Shown piece by piece: positions 34,221 through 42,302 of a DNA stretch of 64,000 bases. Numbering within the stretch: the first letter of the stretch is position 1; each line of letters opens with the position of its first letter. Source of the stretch: Kaistella palustris DSM 21579 (GTDB lineage: Bacteria; Bacteroidota; Bacteroidia; Flavobacteriales; Weeksellaceae); NCBI RefSeq assembly GCF_000422265.1, contig NZ_AULL01000017.1:186001-250000 (forward strand), in the 5' to 3' direction. The notes under the pieces are model-generated. The model was given only the letters and a program-made list of their open reading frames with translations. It had not been told where the DNA came from and searched no databases. The translations under genes were made by a program, and so were the position numbers.

Positions 34221-35063
34221 ATGATTACTATGGAAAATATATCCGCTCAAACCAAGATTTCAGCACTGATCAAGGCCAATCCGAAAAGTGTAGATGCAAT
34301 TGCGTCGTTAGCCAAACCGCTGGAAAAACTGAAGAATCCCATCCTGCGGAAGATTATGGCCTCGCGGGTCACAATCGCCGAAGCTGCAAAAATGGGCGGC
34401 ACCACGATAGACGAGTTTAAGCGCGTCCTGCTTCCACTTGGCTTCAGGTTTGATGATACTTTTGCACCGGCAGATGATTCCGCGCATGAACCTCAGCCGG
34501 ATTGGTTAAAAAATGCATCGGAGAAAGATATTGATTTCTACGATGTGCGGCCGATCATCGATAACGGTGCAGATCCATTAAAGGAAATCCTGGGGCGTTT
34601 CAAAACGGTTGAACCCGGCAAAATCCTCTGCATCATCAATAATTTTGTGCCCACACCGCTGATCCATCTTTTAAAACAGGAAAAAGCCGACGCGTCTTTT
34701 GTTGAAACCATTAATGAAAAAGAATTCCGCACCTATTTCCTCAAAAAAGAAAAAGAAAGTGCGCCGTCTTCCGTAACTGCAGACGAAAAACTGCATATGG
34801 ATTCTACAGAGGCTTTTCAAGAGATCTGCGACAAATTTCCAAAGGATAAAACTAAAGTGATCGATGTCCGTGCGCTGGAAATGCCGGGACCAATGCACAC
34901 TATTCTGGCTGAACTCGAAGAACTTCCCGACGGGCACGCTCTTTTCATTTACCATAAAAGAGTTCCGGTTTTTCTTTTAGAGGAACTCACCGACAAAAAT
35001 TACGAAGTTCACATCAACAGCAAAGACGAAAACGAGGTGAAAATGCTCATCTATAAAAAATAA
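34221..35063 (+). CDS. DUF1858 / double-DUF2249 protein
   Basis: A 280-residue cytoplasmic protein. The N-terminal DUF1858-like helical segment (about 7-75) is followed by two divergent DUF2249 domains, each beginning with a DVR motif: YDVRPIIDNGADPLKEIL (about 112-185) and VIDVRALEMPGPMHTIL (about 213-280). DUF2249 domains belong to the TusA-like sulfur-carrier/redox group, though I see no conserved catalytic Cys here. It starts 141 bases after ric on the same strand and its stop abuts the next gene (TAA-ATG). The start could also be the ATG at 34230. It looks like a second DUF2249 component of the same stress module. Confidence 0.75.
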   Translation: MITMENISAQTKISALIKANPKSVDAIASLAKPLEKLKNPILRKIMASRVTIAEAAKMGGTTIDEFKRVLLPLGFRFDDTFAPADDSAHEPQPDWLKNASEKDIDFYDVRPIIDNGADPLKEILGRFKTVEPGKILCIINNFVPTPLIHLLKQEKADASFVETINEKEFRTYFLKKEKESAPSSVTADEKLHMDSTEAFQEICDKFPKDKTKVIDVRALEMPGPMHTILAELEELPDGHALFIYHKRVPVFLLEELTDKNYEVHINSKDENEVKMLIYKK

Positions 35064-36326
35064 ATGGCACAGATCAATATTGGTAAAGCCCCCGGAAACC
35101 GCGCTGTACTTCCTTTTTACGCTACAGGAGCGGTGATGTTTTTTGTGCTCTGCGCACTTTTGTTCATTTATCCCGACACTTTTATGCGGCATTATTTTAC
35201 GCCTCATCTGCTGGCTATTGTACATATTGCGGCACTTGGCTGGGGTACGATGATTATTTTCGGTGCGGCACACCAACTTTTGCCGGTCATCTGCGAACAG
35301 GACCTTTACAGTGAGAAAATGGCGGCTTTCACCTGGTATACGCTCACACTCGGCATGATCCTGCTGGTGACCAATTTCTGGAAACTCACCGTCGGCTGGC
35401 TGATGATTTCCGGCGGCGCTCTTGTCGTGATCTCCGCAGTTCTGTATTTATTTAATGTGCTGAAGACTACGCGTGTCTGTGCAAACTATTCGGTACAGAA
35501 ACTTTTTATCATTTCTTCCGCGCTGTGGCTTTTGTTTACAGTAACCGTGGGTTTGCTGCTCGCCATTAACCTAAAGTTTTCGTTCTTCAAACAGAGTCAT
35601 CTGGAAATTCTGAAGCTTCACGCACACGCAGGACTTGCAGGTTGGTTTCTGCAGCTTATTACCGGTGTAAGTTCGAAACTTGTTCCCATGTTCCTGCTTG
35701 GCAAATCGAAGAAGGATTTTCTGCTGAAGTGGGCATTTATAATCCAGAATACCGGGCTTGTTCTTTTCCTTGCAGATGGTTATTTTATTGGCGTCAGTGC
35801 GCGGGCTTTGATCTACGCGGCCATTGTTTTAACCGGCGTTATTTTCTGGCTGCTTTATCTCTTCGACACCTTTAAGAACCGTCTTCGCAAAAAAGTGGAG
35901 ATTCTGATGAAACATGCTTTTCTGTCGTTTGCCGCGCTTGTACTTTCAATTTTATTGCTGCCTGCGGTTTACTTTTCTACAGGTTACCGCTGGACAATGC
36001 TTTACGGGAGTCTTCTGTTCATGGGTTGGATCACAAGTCTGATTTTGGGCAAAACCTTTAAAACACTTCCGTTCATCATCTGGAATGACAATTATAAAAA
36101 TCTTTCGGGAAAAGTAAAAGTGCCGTTGCCCAAACATCTTTATAATGAAAAACTTACCGTTTGGCAGTTTAGGCTGTTCATTGCGGCGTTTCTTGTATTT
36201 GCGCTGGGCATCATCATTCAGCAGCTTGTAATCATCCGGTTGGGTGCACTTTTATGGTGTGTGGTGGCGACACTCTACAACATCAATGTCTTTAAATTAA
36301 TCTTCCATAAAAATAGAACGTCATGA
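35064..36326 (+). CDS. 12-helix membrane protein, NnrS / heme-copper oxidase subunit I-like
   Basis: 420 residues with about twelve TM helices. Three times, at W60, W194 and W322, a GW-x6-G-x6-P pattern recurs with exactly the same internal spacing (G67/P74, G201/P208, G329/P336), in helices 2, 6 and 10. This means a threefold repeat of four helices, the same plan as heme-copper oxidase subunit I. Candidate heme or copper ligands are H48, H54 and H70 (helix 2) and H186 and H188 (helix 6); helix 10 has none. It is adjacent to Ric/Rrf2, which suits an NO-related role such as NnrS or a NO reductase-like enzyme. It overlaps the next gene by four bases (ATGA). Function unproven. Confidence 0.6.
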   Translation: MAQINIGKAPGNRAVLPFYATGAVMFFVLCALLFIYPDTFMRHYFTPHLLAIVHIAALGWGTMIIFGAAHQLLPVICEQDLYSEKMAAFTWYTLTLGMILLVTNFWKLTVGWLMISGGALVVISAVLYLFNVLKTTRVCANYSVQKLFIISSALWLLFTVTVGLLLAINLKFSFFKQSHLEILKLHAHAGLAGWFLQLITGVSSKLVPMFLLGKSKKDFLLKWAFIIQNTGLVLFLADGYFIGVSARALIYAAIVLTGVIFWLLYLFDTFKNRLRKKVEILMKHAFLSFAALVLSILLLPAVYFSTGYRWTMLYGSLLFMGWITSLILGKTFKTLPFIIWNDNYKNLSGKVKVPLPKHLYNEKLTVWQFRLFIAAFLVFALGIIIQQLVIIRLGALLWCVVATLYNINVFKLIFHKNRTS

Positions 36327-36652
36327 TACTTGATCCTACCGACGAAAATTACGATAAAATAAACCGTGCAGAAACAGCGCTGTATGAAGTTATAGATCCT
36401 GAACTGATGGTTAACATTGTGGATTTGGGTTTGGTTTACGATGTGGAGATTCCCGCCGCAAACCGGATCAAAGTCACCATGACCCTCACCACACCACACT
36501 GTCCGATGGGCGAAGCCATTCAGACCGGCGTAACCAACGCACTCGAAAAAGAGTTCCCGGGATATGAAGTGGAAATCAATCTGACCTTTGAGCCCGCCTG
36601 GAACTACGATATGGTTTCCGCGGAAGGTATGCTGCAACTCAACGGCGGCTGA
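36323..36652 (+). CDS. MIP18/DUF59-family Fe-S cluster assembly factor
   Basis: A 109-residue protein of the PaaD/SufT/MIP18 family: YEVIDPELMVNIVDLGLVYDV (about 16-36), a central strand, VTMTLTTPHCPMGEAI (about 51-66) with the conserved Cys, and the C-terminal LTFEPAWNYDMVS typical of SufT-like proteins. The family helps insert or repair Fe-S clusters. Its ATG overlaps the stop of the 12-helix gene (ATGA), so the two are translationally coupled; it is the last gene of the inferred NO / Fe-S repair operon. Confidence 0.88.
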   Translation: MILDPTDENYDKINRAETALYEVIDPELMVNIVDLGLVYDVEIPAANRIKVTMTLTTPHCPMGEAIQTGVTNALEKEFPGYEVEINLTFEPAWNYDMVSAEGMLQLNGG

Positions 36653-36661
36653 TCATTTTAC

Positions 36662-36692
36662 AAAAAAAACCGTCACCTTATTCAGATGACGG
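36662..36692 (-). terminator. Terminator of the DUF6702-like gene
   Basis: Stem CCGTCA / TGACGG on the minus strand followed by eight T residues, in the convergent gap with the Fe-S assembly gene; it may stop both. Confidence 0.7.
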
Positions 36693-36713
36693 AGTAATAT
36701 TGTATAAGTTCAG

Positions 36714-37184
36714 TTAAAAACTCACTTCGTTTACCTCTTTGCCGCGCTGGAAATTCATTGTTTTCTGATTTCCCTTGTACGCAATATTCACCAGATTAAA
36801 CTGTTTCGGAAAGGTACTGAGCATGATTGTATTTTTAATTTTAATGGTGCTCACGTTTGTAACGCCACCTGCCTCAAAATACACCCAAACTGATTCGCCG
36901 TTTACCTGACTTCCCGTGAAGGTGAGTGTCTTAGGACTTCCGTTTACATACAGATCAAAATTGTTGTTCACATATTTTTTAACTTCTGCTTCAAAACTTG
37001 CGGTATTTGGGTTTATCTTAATGGCGTCTGAAATATGTGCGGTATTCATTTTGGTGGTAAACTTCAGTATTTTACTGCCCTCTACATAATCAACTTTCGT
37101 CATTGATGAATAAAATTCTGCCGAAGCAAAACTCATCAGAATCATCAAAACGAAAAATCCCGAACACTGTAAAAACTTTTTCAT
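36714..37184 (-). CDS. Exported DUF6702-like protein
   Basis: A 156-residue protein with a signal peptide (ending FASA, about residue 22). The mature part is beta-rich: SSMTKVDYVEGSKILKFTTKM near the N-terminus and a final INIAYKG-like strand region. I place it with the Bacteroidota family DUF6702 (periplasmic, unknown function) with moderate confidence. A further in-frame start at 37202 would add six residues; 37184 gives the normal signal peptide. It lies 41 bases after the LOG-family gene and could be the last gene of that minus-strand operon. Confidence 0.6.
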   Translation of the reverse strand: MKKFLQCSGFFVLMILMSFASAEFYSSMTKVDYVEGSKILKFTTKMNTAHISDAIKINPNTASFEAEVKKYVNNNFDLYVNGSPKTLTFTGSQVNGESVWVYFEAGGVTNVSTIKIKNTIMLSTFPKQFNLVNIAYKGNQKTMNFQRGKEVNEVSF

Positions 37185-37225
37185 TACTTTAAATTGTGTC
37201 ATGTTAATCTCAAATATGGTGCCAA

Positions 37226-37984
37226 TCAGAAGTTTACGTTTACCGTGTATTTATCGTAAAAAGCTTTAATATGGGCCACTGCATCTTCGGCGGTATCCAC
37301 TACGCGGTAGAGGTTAAGATCCGCCTCGGCGATCATGCCGTTCTCGAGTAGAGTAGCCTTGAACCAATCCAGCAAGCCACCCCAGAATTTTGAACCCACC
37401 AGTACGATCGGGAATTTGCCGATCTTATTGGTTTGTATGAGCGTGATCGCTTCCATAAGTTCATCTAAAGTTCCGAAACCGCCCGGCATCACCACAAAAC
37501 CCTGCGAGTATTTTACAAACATTACCTTGCGCACGAAAAAATAATCGAAATCCATATTAAAACCTTTGTCAATATACGGATTAAAATGCTGCTCAAACGG
37601 CAGTTCTATATTCAGGCCGATTGATTTTCCGCCGCCCTCGCGGGCACCTTTATTTCCTGCCTCCATAATTCCGGGGCCGCCTCCGGTAATTACTCCAAAG
37701 CCGATATCGGTAATCTGTTTGGCAATATCCACCGCGAGTTGGTAATACGGATCTTCGGGTTTTAATCTCGCAGAACCGAAAATCGAAACGCAGGGACCGA
37801 TCTTTGCCAGCTTTTCGTAACCGTCTACAAATTCGGCCATGATTTTAAAAACCATCCAGCTGTCTTTGGTAATGGTTTCGTCCCAGGTTTTTTCGCTGAA
37901 GGATCGCTGGATTTTCTGGTCTATTTCAAAGGAGGGTCCGGCCGCCGCTTTGGTTGTTCCTTTGCCTCTGTTTATTTTACTCAT
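37226..37984 (-). CDS. LOG-family (TIGR00730) Rossmann-fold protein
   Basis: A 252-residue protein with the hallmark PGGFGTLDELMEA (about 168-180), the earlier GGGPGIMEAGNKGAREGGG (about 107-125) and the conserved FGSAR start of the Rossmann fold. The family includes cytokinin-riboside monophosphate phosphoribohydrolases and, more broadly, nucleotide 5'-monophosphate nucleosidases. It starts one base after the stop of the MurU-like gene, so the two are coupled. An upstream in-frame start (38059) would overlap the neighbouring gene heavily and was rejected. Confidence 0.85.
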   Translation of the reverse strand: MSKINRGKGTTKAAAGPSFEIDQKIQRSFSEKTWDETITKDSWMVFKIMAEFVDGYEKLAKIGPCVSIFGSARLKPEDPYYQLAVDIAKQITDIGFGVITGGGPGIMEAGNKGAREGGGKSIGLNIELPFEQHFNPYIDKGFNMDFDYFFVRKVMFVKYSQGFVVMPGGFGTLDELMEAITLIQTNKIGKFPIVLVGSKFWGGLLDWFKATLLENGMIAEADLNLYRVVDTAEDAVAHIKAFYDKYTVNVNF

Positions 37985-37985
37985 T

Positions 37986-38699
37986 TTATTTAAATATTTT
38001 TTCGGCTGCCAATACCGATTCCGGCTTTCCGACATCGATGAGGTTTGCCTGATGTTCATAGCCGTGGATTTCTTCGGTATGCATAAGGTCCAGATATTGT
38101 TCCATGATCGAAAACTTACCCTTTCTTTTTATTTTATTGAATATCATTGGGTTAATGCAGTGTATACCACTGAAAGCCAAAGGTTTAAATCCTTTGTTAA
38201 ACTCGGCAAGTCTCTGCTCACCGCTTTCCACATTCAGCCAGCCACGCAAGATCATGTCACTGTTAAACAAGAGTTTGCGGGAGCTTTTACGGTCAGAAAC
38301 GGCTAAGGTCGCAAAGTCATTTTTCGTTTGATGATATTCGATGAAACCATTCAGGTCAAGATCTGTTAGAATGTCCGCATTCAGGATCAGAAAATCCTCG
38401 CCATGATCCAGGAACTGTCTTGCAAAAACCAGTCCGCCGCCGGTTTCCAGAAGCGCGTCTTTTTCGTCGGAGATTTCGATTTTACTGCCGAAATTATTGT
38501 TTTCCTTTAGAAAAGATACGATCTGCCCGCCGAAATGATGCACATTAATCACAAAATCATTGATGCCATAGCGCTGCAGATATTTTATATTCCTTTCGAG
38601 CAGCGGCACACCATTTACCACCGCCAGCGCTTTTGGGTGGTGATCAGTAAAGGGTTTCAGTCGGGTGCCTTTACCGGCAGCGAATATAAGTGCTTTCAT
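37986..38699 (-). CDS. murU: Sugar-1-phosphate nucleotidyltransferase, MurU-like
   Basis: A 237-residue protein with the nucleotidyltransferase signature MKALIFAAGKGTRLKPFTDHHPKAL at the N-terminus, LETGGGL (about 86-92), LILNADILTDLD (metal-binding Asp, about 103-114) and LIDVGKPESVLAAE at the end. Size and context (AmgK-like kinase two genes upstream) suit MurU, which makes UDP-MurNAc from MurNAc-1-phosphate; a related hexose-1-phosphate specificity cannot be excluded. It forms a block with the kinase, RapZ-like and LOG-family genes, all on the minus strand. Confidence 0.75.
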   Translation of the reverse strand: MKALIFAAGKGTRLKPFTDHHPKALAVVNGVPLLERNIKYLQRYGINDFVINVHHFGGQIVSFLKENNNFGSKIEISDEKDALLETGGGLVFARQFLDHGEDFLILNADILTDLDLNGFIEYHQTKNDFATLAVSDRKSSRKLLFNSDMILRGWLNVESGEQRLAEFNKGFKPLAFSGIHCINPMIFNKIKRKGKFSIMEQYLDLMHTEEIHGYEHQANLIDVGKPESVLAAEKIFK

Positions 38700-38768
38700 A
38701 AAATGTTTTTACCGTCCGGAGAAACTGAGCGCGTACTGCATCTGAGTTTCAATTTCAATCATGGAATA

Positions 38769-39179
38769 TCAGTTATCATTAAGTTGCGGCTGCTCATCAT
38801 GGTGAAGGCTGACCTCGGTCTGGGGATATTTCTTTTTGATGAACTCAGCAGTTTTTTCAGCGCAGTATACTGAGCGGTGCTGGCCACCTGTACAGCCGAA
38901 GTTGATCTGCAGATGTTCAAAACCACGACCAAGATAATTTTCGATGTTAATGGAAACGAGATCTTTAACTAAACCGAAAAACTTCGGCATATCGGTCTGG
39001 GTTTCTAAAAATTCCTGTACGTCGGCATCGCGGCCGGTCTGCTGTTTGTATTCTTCGAGTCTTCCGGGGTTTAAAATACCGCGGCAGTCAAAAGCAAAGC
39101 CACCACCGTTGCCTGTTTCGTCTTTCGGAATGCCGCCCTTTTTGTAGGAAAAACTGTGTATGTCTATTTTTAATGTCAT
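38769..39179 (-). CDS. Stand-alone RapZ C-terminal-domain protein
   Basis: A 136-residue protein covering only the C-terminal half of RapZ: IDIHSFSYKKGGIP, FAFDCRGILNPGR (about 28-40), and FGCTGGQHRSVYCAEK (about 94-109). The N-terminal P-loop domain of E. coli RapZ (284 residues in all) is absent. In E. coli this domain senses glucosamine-6-phosphate and binds the sRNA GlmZ. Here the gene sits between AmgK-like and MurU-like genes, consistent with sensing an amino-sugar metabolite in cell-wall recycling (inference). Confidence 0.85.
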   Translation of the reverse strand: MTLKIDIHSFSYKKGGIPKDETGNGGGFAFDCRGILNPGRLEEYKQQTGRDADVQEFLETQTDMPKFFGLVKDLVSINIENYLGRGFEHLQINFGCTGGQHRSVYCAEKTAEFIKKKYPQTEVSLHHDEQPQLNDN

Positions 39180-39219
39180 TTTATTTTATTTAACCGGAAT
39201 TTAGGTGAGCAGCTTTCAA

Positions 39220-40239
39220 TTAACCGTTTAGTATTTCCTTTATTTTAATTCCGGTTTGTTCTGTATTTAGTTCAGATATTATTTTTTGCAACTCGGGAAA
39301 TTCCCTCATTTCATCCCATGAGTTGGAGAAGTTATAGAGATTTGTAATTCCCTGATTCAGGCTTTTGCGAAAATGTGCTTTTTTCTGTACAAGACCGCGA
39401 AAGCCGTACGCTCCCAAAACCTGCATGTAGCGGATAAGTTGCAGCGGTTTCAGAGAATTCTGGAGATCAGTTACGGTTACGTCATCTTTCCAGAATGAAA
39501 AATAATAACTAAGCATTTCGTTGCGGAAATCCCCGGGGAAATTGGCTTTTGCCTGAAAGAGGAAGGAGACTACGTCGTACATCAGCGGGCCGCGCATCGC
39601 TGCCTGATAATCAATAAAGTAAACTTCGTCACTGTCGTTCACCATAATGTTTCTCGCCTGAAAGTCCCGCAGTATCAAACTCTGAGGCTTCAGGTTTTCA
39701 AGCCGTGACACAATCTTTTTGAATTCCTGCAGCAAGGTGGATTTGTGATAGGGAATTTCAAGTACATCGGCGATAAAACTTTTAAAATAAAAAAGATCAT
39801 TCGTGATCGGAAGTTCATCATAGCTTTCGTACTCGAAAGTATAAGAATAATCTACATTTGTTAAAGTGCGGGACTGCAGCAGATAGAGTTTTTCCAGCAC
39901 AGATTTTACCAGGGCGCGGGTGCGTTCAGTTAAACCTTCGCGGTCAATTATTTCTGAAAGGGTTTGGTCACCCAGATGCTGCTGAATATAGAATTTCCGG
40001 TCAGGTGCGATTGCAAGGATTTGCGGTGTATTTAACTGAAGCCGTGAAAAGAGTTCCGAAAAGTAAAAGAAACTTTCATTTTCCGCCAGATTTTCATTTG
40101 CCGTGATCACGTATTTTATGCCTGCACTTTGAGCCACAAAATTCTGCCTGGAGGAACCGCTTTGGGCTAATGCAAAGAATTGCTGTGCTGTGCTGCCGGT
40201 AAATTCTTCGAGAAAAAGTTGTGCGTCGTCCTGCGTCAT
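39220..40239 (-). CDS. amgK: Aminoglycoside-phosphotransferase-fold sugar kinase, AmgK-like
   Basis: A 339-residue kinase. The catalytic loop reads LILRDFQARNIMV (about 195-207) and the metal-binding segment FIDYQAAMRGPLMYDVVSFL (about 215-234), both characteristic of AmgK, the anomeric kinase for N-acetylmuramate/N-acetylglucosamine. With the MurU-like gene nearby it completes a short route from recovered MurNAc to UDP-MurNAc that bypasses fosfomycin-sensitive MurA. A TATATTTG promoter box lies eight bases upstream of the ATG, so the leader is only a few bases. Confidence 0.78.
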   Translation of the reverse strand: MTQDDAQLFLEEFTGSTAQQFFALAQSGSSRQNFVAQSAGIKYVITANENLAENESFFYFSELFSRLQLNTPQILAIAPDRKFYIQQHLGDQTLSEIIDREGLTERTRALVKSVLEKLYLLQSRTLTNVDYSYTFEYESYDELPITNDLFYFKSFIADVLEIPYHKSTLLQEFKKIVSRLENLKPQSLILRDFQARNIMVNDSDEVYFIDYQAAMRGPLMYDVVSFLFQAKANFPGDFRNEMLSYYFSFWKDDVTVTDLQNSLKPLQLIRYMQVLGAYGFRGLVQKKAHFRKSLNQGITNLYNFSNSWDEMREFPELQKIISELNTEQTGIKIKEILNG

Positions 40240-40246
40240 AGGTCTA

Positions 40247-40254
40247 CAAATATA
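40247..40254 (-). promoter_or_regulatory. -7 promoter box of the AmgK-MurU operon
   Basis: TATATTTG on the minus strand, seven bases before the ATG at 40239, in a 53-bp divergent gap shared with xrtF. Confidence 0.55.
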
Positions 40255-40279
40255 CTGAAAATAGAATTTTGGAAAGCGC

Positions 40280-40287
40280 TATATTTG
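40280..40287 (+). promoter_or_regulatory. -7 promoter box of xrtF
   Basis: TATATTTG, five bases before the ATG at 40293; an upstream in-frame start would precede the promoter. Confidence 0.55.
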
Positions 40288-40292
40288 TTCCG

Positions 40293-40826
40293 ATGTTTAC
40301 CGATTTCAAACCTGTATTTAAGATCCTGCTGCGTTTCGTCCTCATTTATGTGGTGCTGGTCCTGGCGTATCAGTTTTACCTGAATGAATTTGCGAATTCG
40401 GGGCTCGATCCGGTCTCGACCTGGGTGATGAGACAAAGCGTCTATTTACAGAATGTTTTTGGATATCCCTCGGAAATGGTGCCCGGCAAACCCGAACAGG
40501 AAACGACCTGGTTTTTTGTGAGTGGCAAATATGTATCGCGCATGGTGGAAGGTTGCAATGTAATTTCTGTAGCCATACTTTTCCTTTCTTTTATTTTCGC
40601 TTTTTACGAAGGTGCGAAAACATTCCTTTTCGCAGCGGTAGGTTTGCTGGCACTGCATGTGATGAATGTGCTGCGAATTGTAGGTTTGAATGTTCTTTTG
40701 GTGGAAACGCCTCAATATTCCAAAATCGGTCACGACTATCTTTTTCCCGCCATCATTTACGGAAGCGTTGTCGCTCTCTGGCTGATCTGGATTCAGTATT
40801 TTGCACTTAAAAAAGTGGAGAAGTGA
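40293..40826 (+). CDS. xrtF: Exosortase family protein XrtF
   Basis: A 177-residue membrane protein with about five TM helices and the catalytic triad of exosortases/archaeosortases: C88 (VEGCNVIS), R128 (MNVLRIV) and H147 (IGHDYLFP). Such enzymes are predicted transpeptidases that cleave sorting signals at the cytoplasmic membrane. The small size and the partner gene overlapping at its end (GTGA) identify the F type of Flavobacteriia, for which no substrate is established as far as I know. I see no obvious sortase-like target in the window. Confidence 0.85.
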   Translation: MFTDFKPVFKILLRFVLIYVVLVLAYQFYLNEFANSGLDPVSTWVMRQSVYLQNVFGYPSEMVPGKPEQETTWFFVSGKYVSRMVEGCNVISVAILFLSFIFAFYEGAKTFLFAAVGLLALHVMNVLRIVGLNVLLVETPQYSKIGHDYLFPAIIYGSVVALWLIWIQYFALKKVEK

Positions 40827-41257
40827 AAGTGCTGAATTGGGTTATCGTAGCCTTGGGAATTTTCGGACTGATCTCCGTCCGGATGCTGGAAAGTAAAATT
40901 TTCTATGATCCTTTTCTGGAGTTTTTTCATATCGCTGATAAGAACGCACATTTTCCGGACTTCTACTGGCTGCCTTTGATTGGGAATTATACTTTCCGTT
41001 TCGCGCTTAATCTTTTATTTTCTGCAGTCATTGTTCATTTTATTTTCAAAAATAAAAGGTGGACGGTTCAGGCTGTAGTTTTACTGGCGATCGTCTTTGC
41101 GATCACATTTCCGGTTTATCTGTACTGTATTCATACAAAATTCGAGATCGGATATTTATTCTCCTTTTATATGCGGCGCTTTGTGATTCAACCGTTAACG
41201 CTGCTTCTGATCATTCCTCTTTTTTATTACCGAAAAAAGCAACTGCCGCGGGTTTAA
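40823..41257 (+). CDS. Exosortase F system-associated membrane protein
   Basis: A 144-residue protein with four predicted TM helices (about 7-22, 52-72, 80-100, 115-135). It starts with GTG overlapping the xrtF stop (GTGA), so translation is coupled. The segment FYDPFLEFFH...PLIGNYTFRFALN is the family signature I know from XrtF-associated proteins. It probably assists or positions the exosortase. Its stop overlaps the convergent CDF gene by four bases. Confidence 0.8.
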   Translation: MKVLNWVIVALGIFGLISVRMLESKIFYDPFLEFFHIADKNAHFPDFYWLPLIGNYTFRFALNLLFSAVIVHFIFKNKRWTVQAVVLLAIVFAITFPVYLYCIHTKFEIGYLFSFYMRRFVIQPLTLLLIIPLFYYRKKQLPRV

Positions 41258-42255
41258 GTGTTCACATCGTGCTTGTTGTGCTGCGAAATTGTTTTCTCAT
41301 TCCACTCTATTTTTTTTACAAAAGGCCTTTCGCGTACCGGGCATTCCCAAAGTTCACAGATCTCGCAGGAGGTCGGTTTACAGTCATCCATATGAAAATT
41401 AAATTCGATGGTCCTGTCCGTATCTTCAGCAATAAGTTGGTAGACTTTTTCCATTTCCTCGTGGGCGGTGCGCAGTTCGTAATACCAGGGAAGCGTAATA
41501 TGCGCATCGATATGAAGTCCGCTGCCGTGTCGCTGTATCCGCATGTTGTGAATGTCCATCCATTCCGGTTGTCGGTTTTCATTAAGAAATTTCGCGAGGC
41601 TGGAGAGCATGTCAACATCAGCCTCATCCATAATACCACTTAGGGCCTTGCGGATGATCTTATAACCGACGAACATAATATATGAACCGAAAAGCATCGC
41701 TACCACAGCATCGATCCAGTAGAGTTTTGTAAAGTAAACGAGCACCAGACTTACGACAACGCCGATGGTGGTAAAAGTGTCGCTCTGCAAATGTCTGCCT
41801 GAACTTTGAAGGACAAGTGAGTTTTCTTTAATTCCTTTTTTATAGGAAATATGACCGAGTAGATAATTGATACCACCGGTCACGGCAATGATAAGTATGC
41901 CCCAGTCCAGCTTCTGCGGAATGTTTCCCTGTAAAAGTGAATTAAATGACTGTACAATGATCACTATTCCGGCAAAAATGATGAGCGCGCCCTCGATGCC
42001 CGAGGTTACAAACTCCACTTTGCCGTGGCCGTACGGATGTTCGCGGTCTTTCGGTTTCGCCGCCAGGAAAAGCGAATATAAACCCATGAAAGCCGCAATG
42101 ATGTTTACAATACTTTCCATAGCGTCGGAAAGCACGGCATCTGAACCTGTAAAATGCCAGGCGATTAATTTCGCCACAAAAAGCGCAATGCCGATAACGG
42201 CCACGCTACGCTGGAAGGCAAAACTATTGTTTGTGGAATGATCTTTTACGGGCAT
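41254..42255 (-). CDS. Cation diffusion facilitator (CDF) metal transporter
   Basis: A 333-residue inner-membrane antiporter. About six TM helices (about 15-215) are followed by a cytoplasmic ferredoxin-like domain. SDAMESIVNI (about 37-46) and DREHPYGHGKVEF (about 70-82) are the family motifs around helices 2 and 3; a second Asp pair lies in helix 5 (YWIDAVVAML). The C-terminus carries an extra Cys/His-rich tail (HMDDCKPTSCEICELWECPV) which may bind Zn or another metal. The likely substrate is Zn, Fe or Mn. Confidence 0.88.
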   Translation of the reverse strand: MPVKDHSTNNSFAFQRSVAVIGIALFVAKLIAWHFTGSDAVLSDAMESIVNIIAAFMGLYSLFLAAKPKDREHPYGHGKVEFVTSGIEGALIIFAGIVIIVQSFNSLLQGNIPQKLDWGILIIAVTGGINYLLGHISYKKGIKENSLVLQSSGRHLQSDTFTTIGVVVSLVLVYFTKLYWIDAVVAMLFGSYIMFVGYKIIRKALSGIMDEADVDMLSSLAKFLNENRQPEWMDIHNMRIQRHGSGLHIDAHITLPWYYELRTAHEEMEKVYQLIAEDTDRTIEFNFHMDDCKPTSCEICELWECPVRERPFVKKIEWNEKTISQHNKHDVNT

Positions 42256-42302
42256 CTGAAGTTTTATTTATTGATCTAAAATTGTTTGAATTGTCTATCA
42301 TC

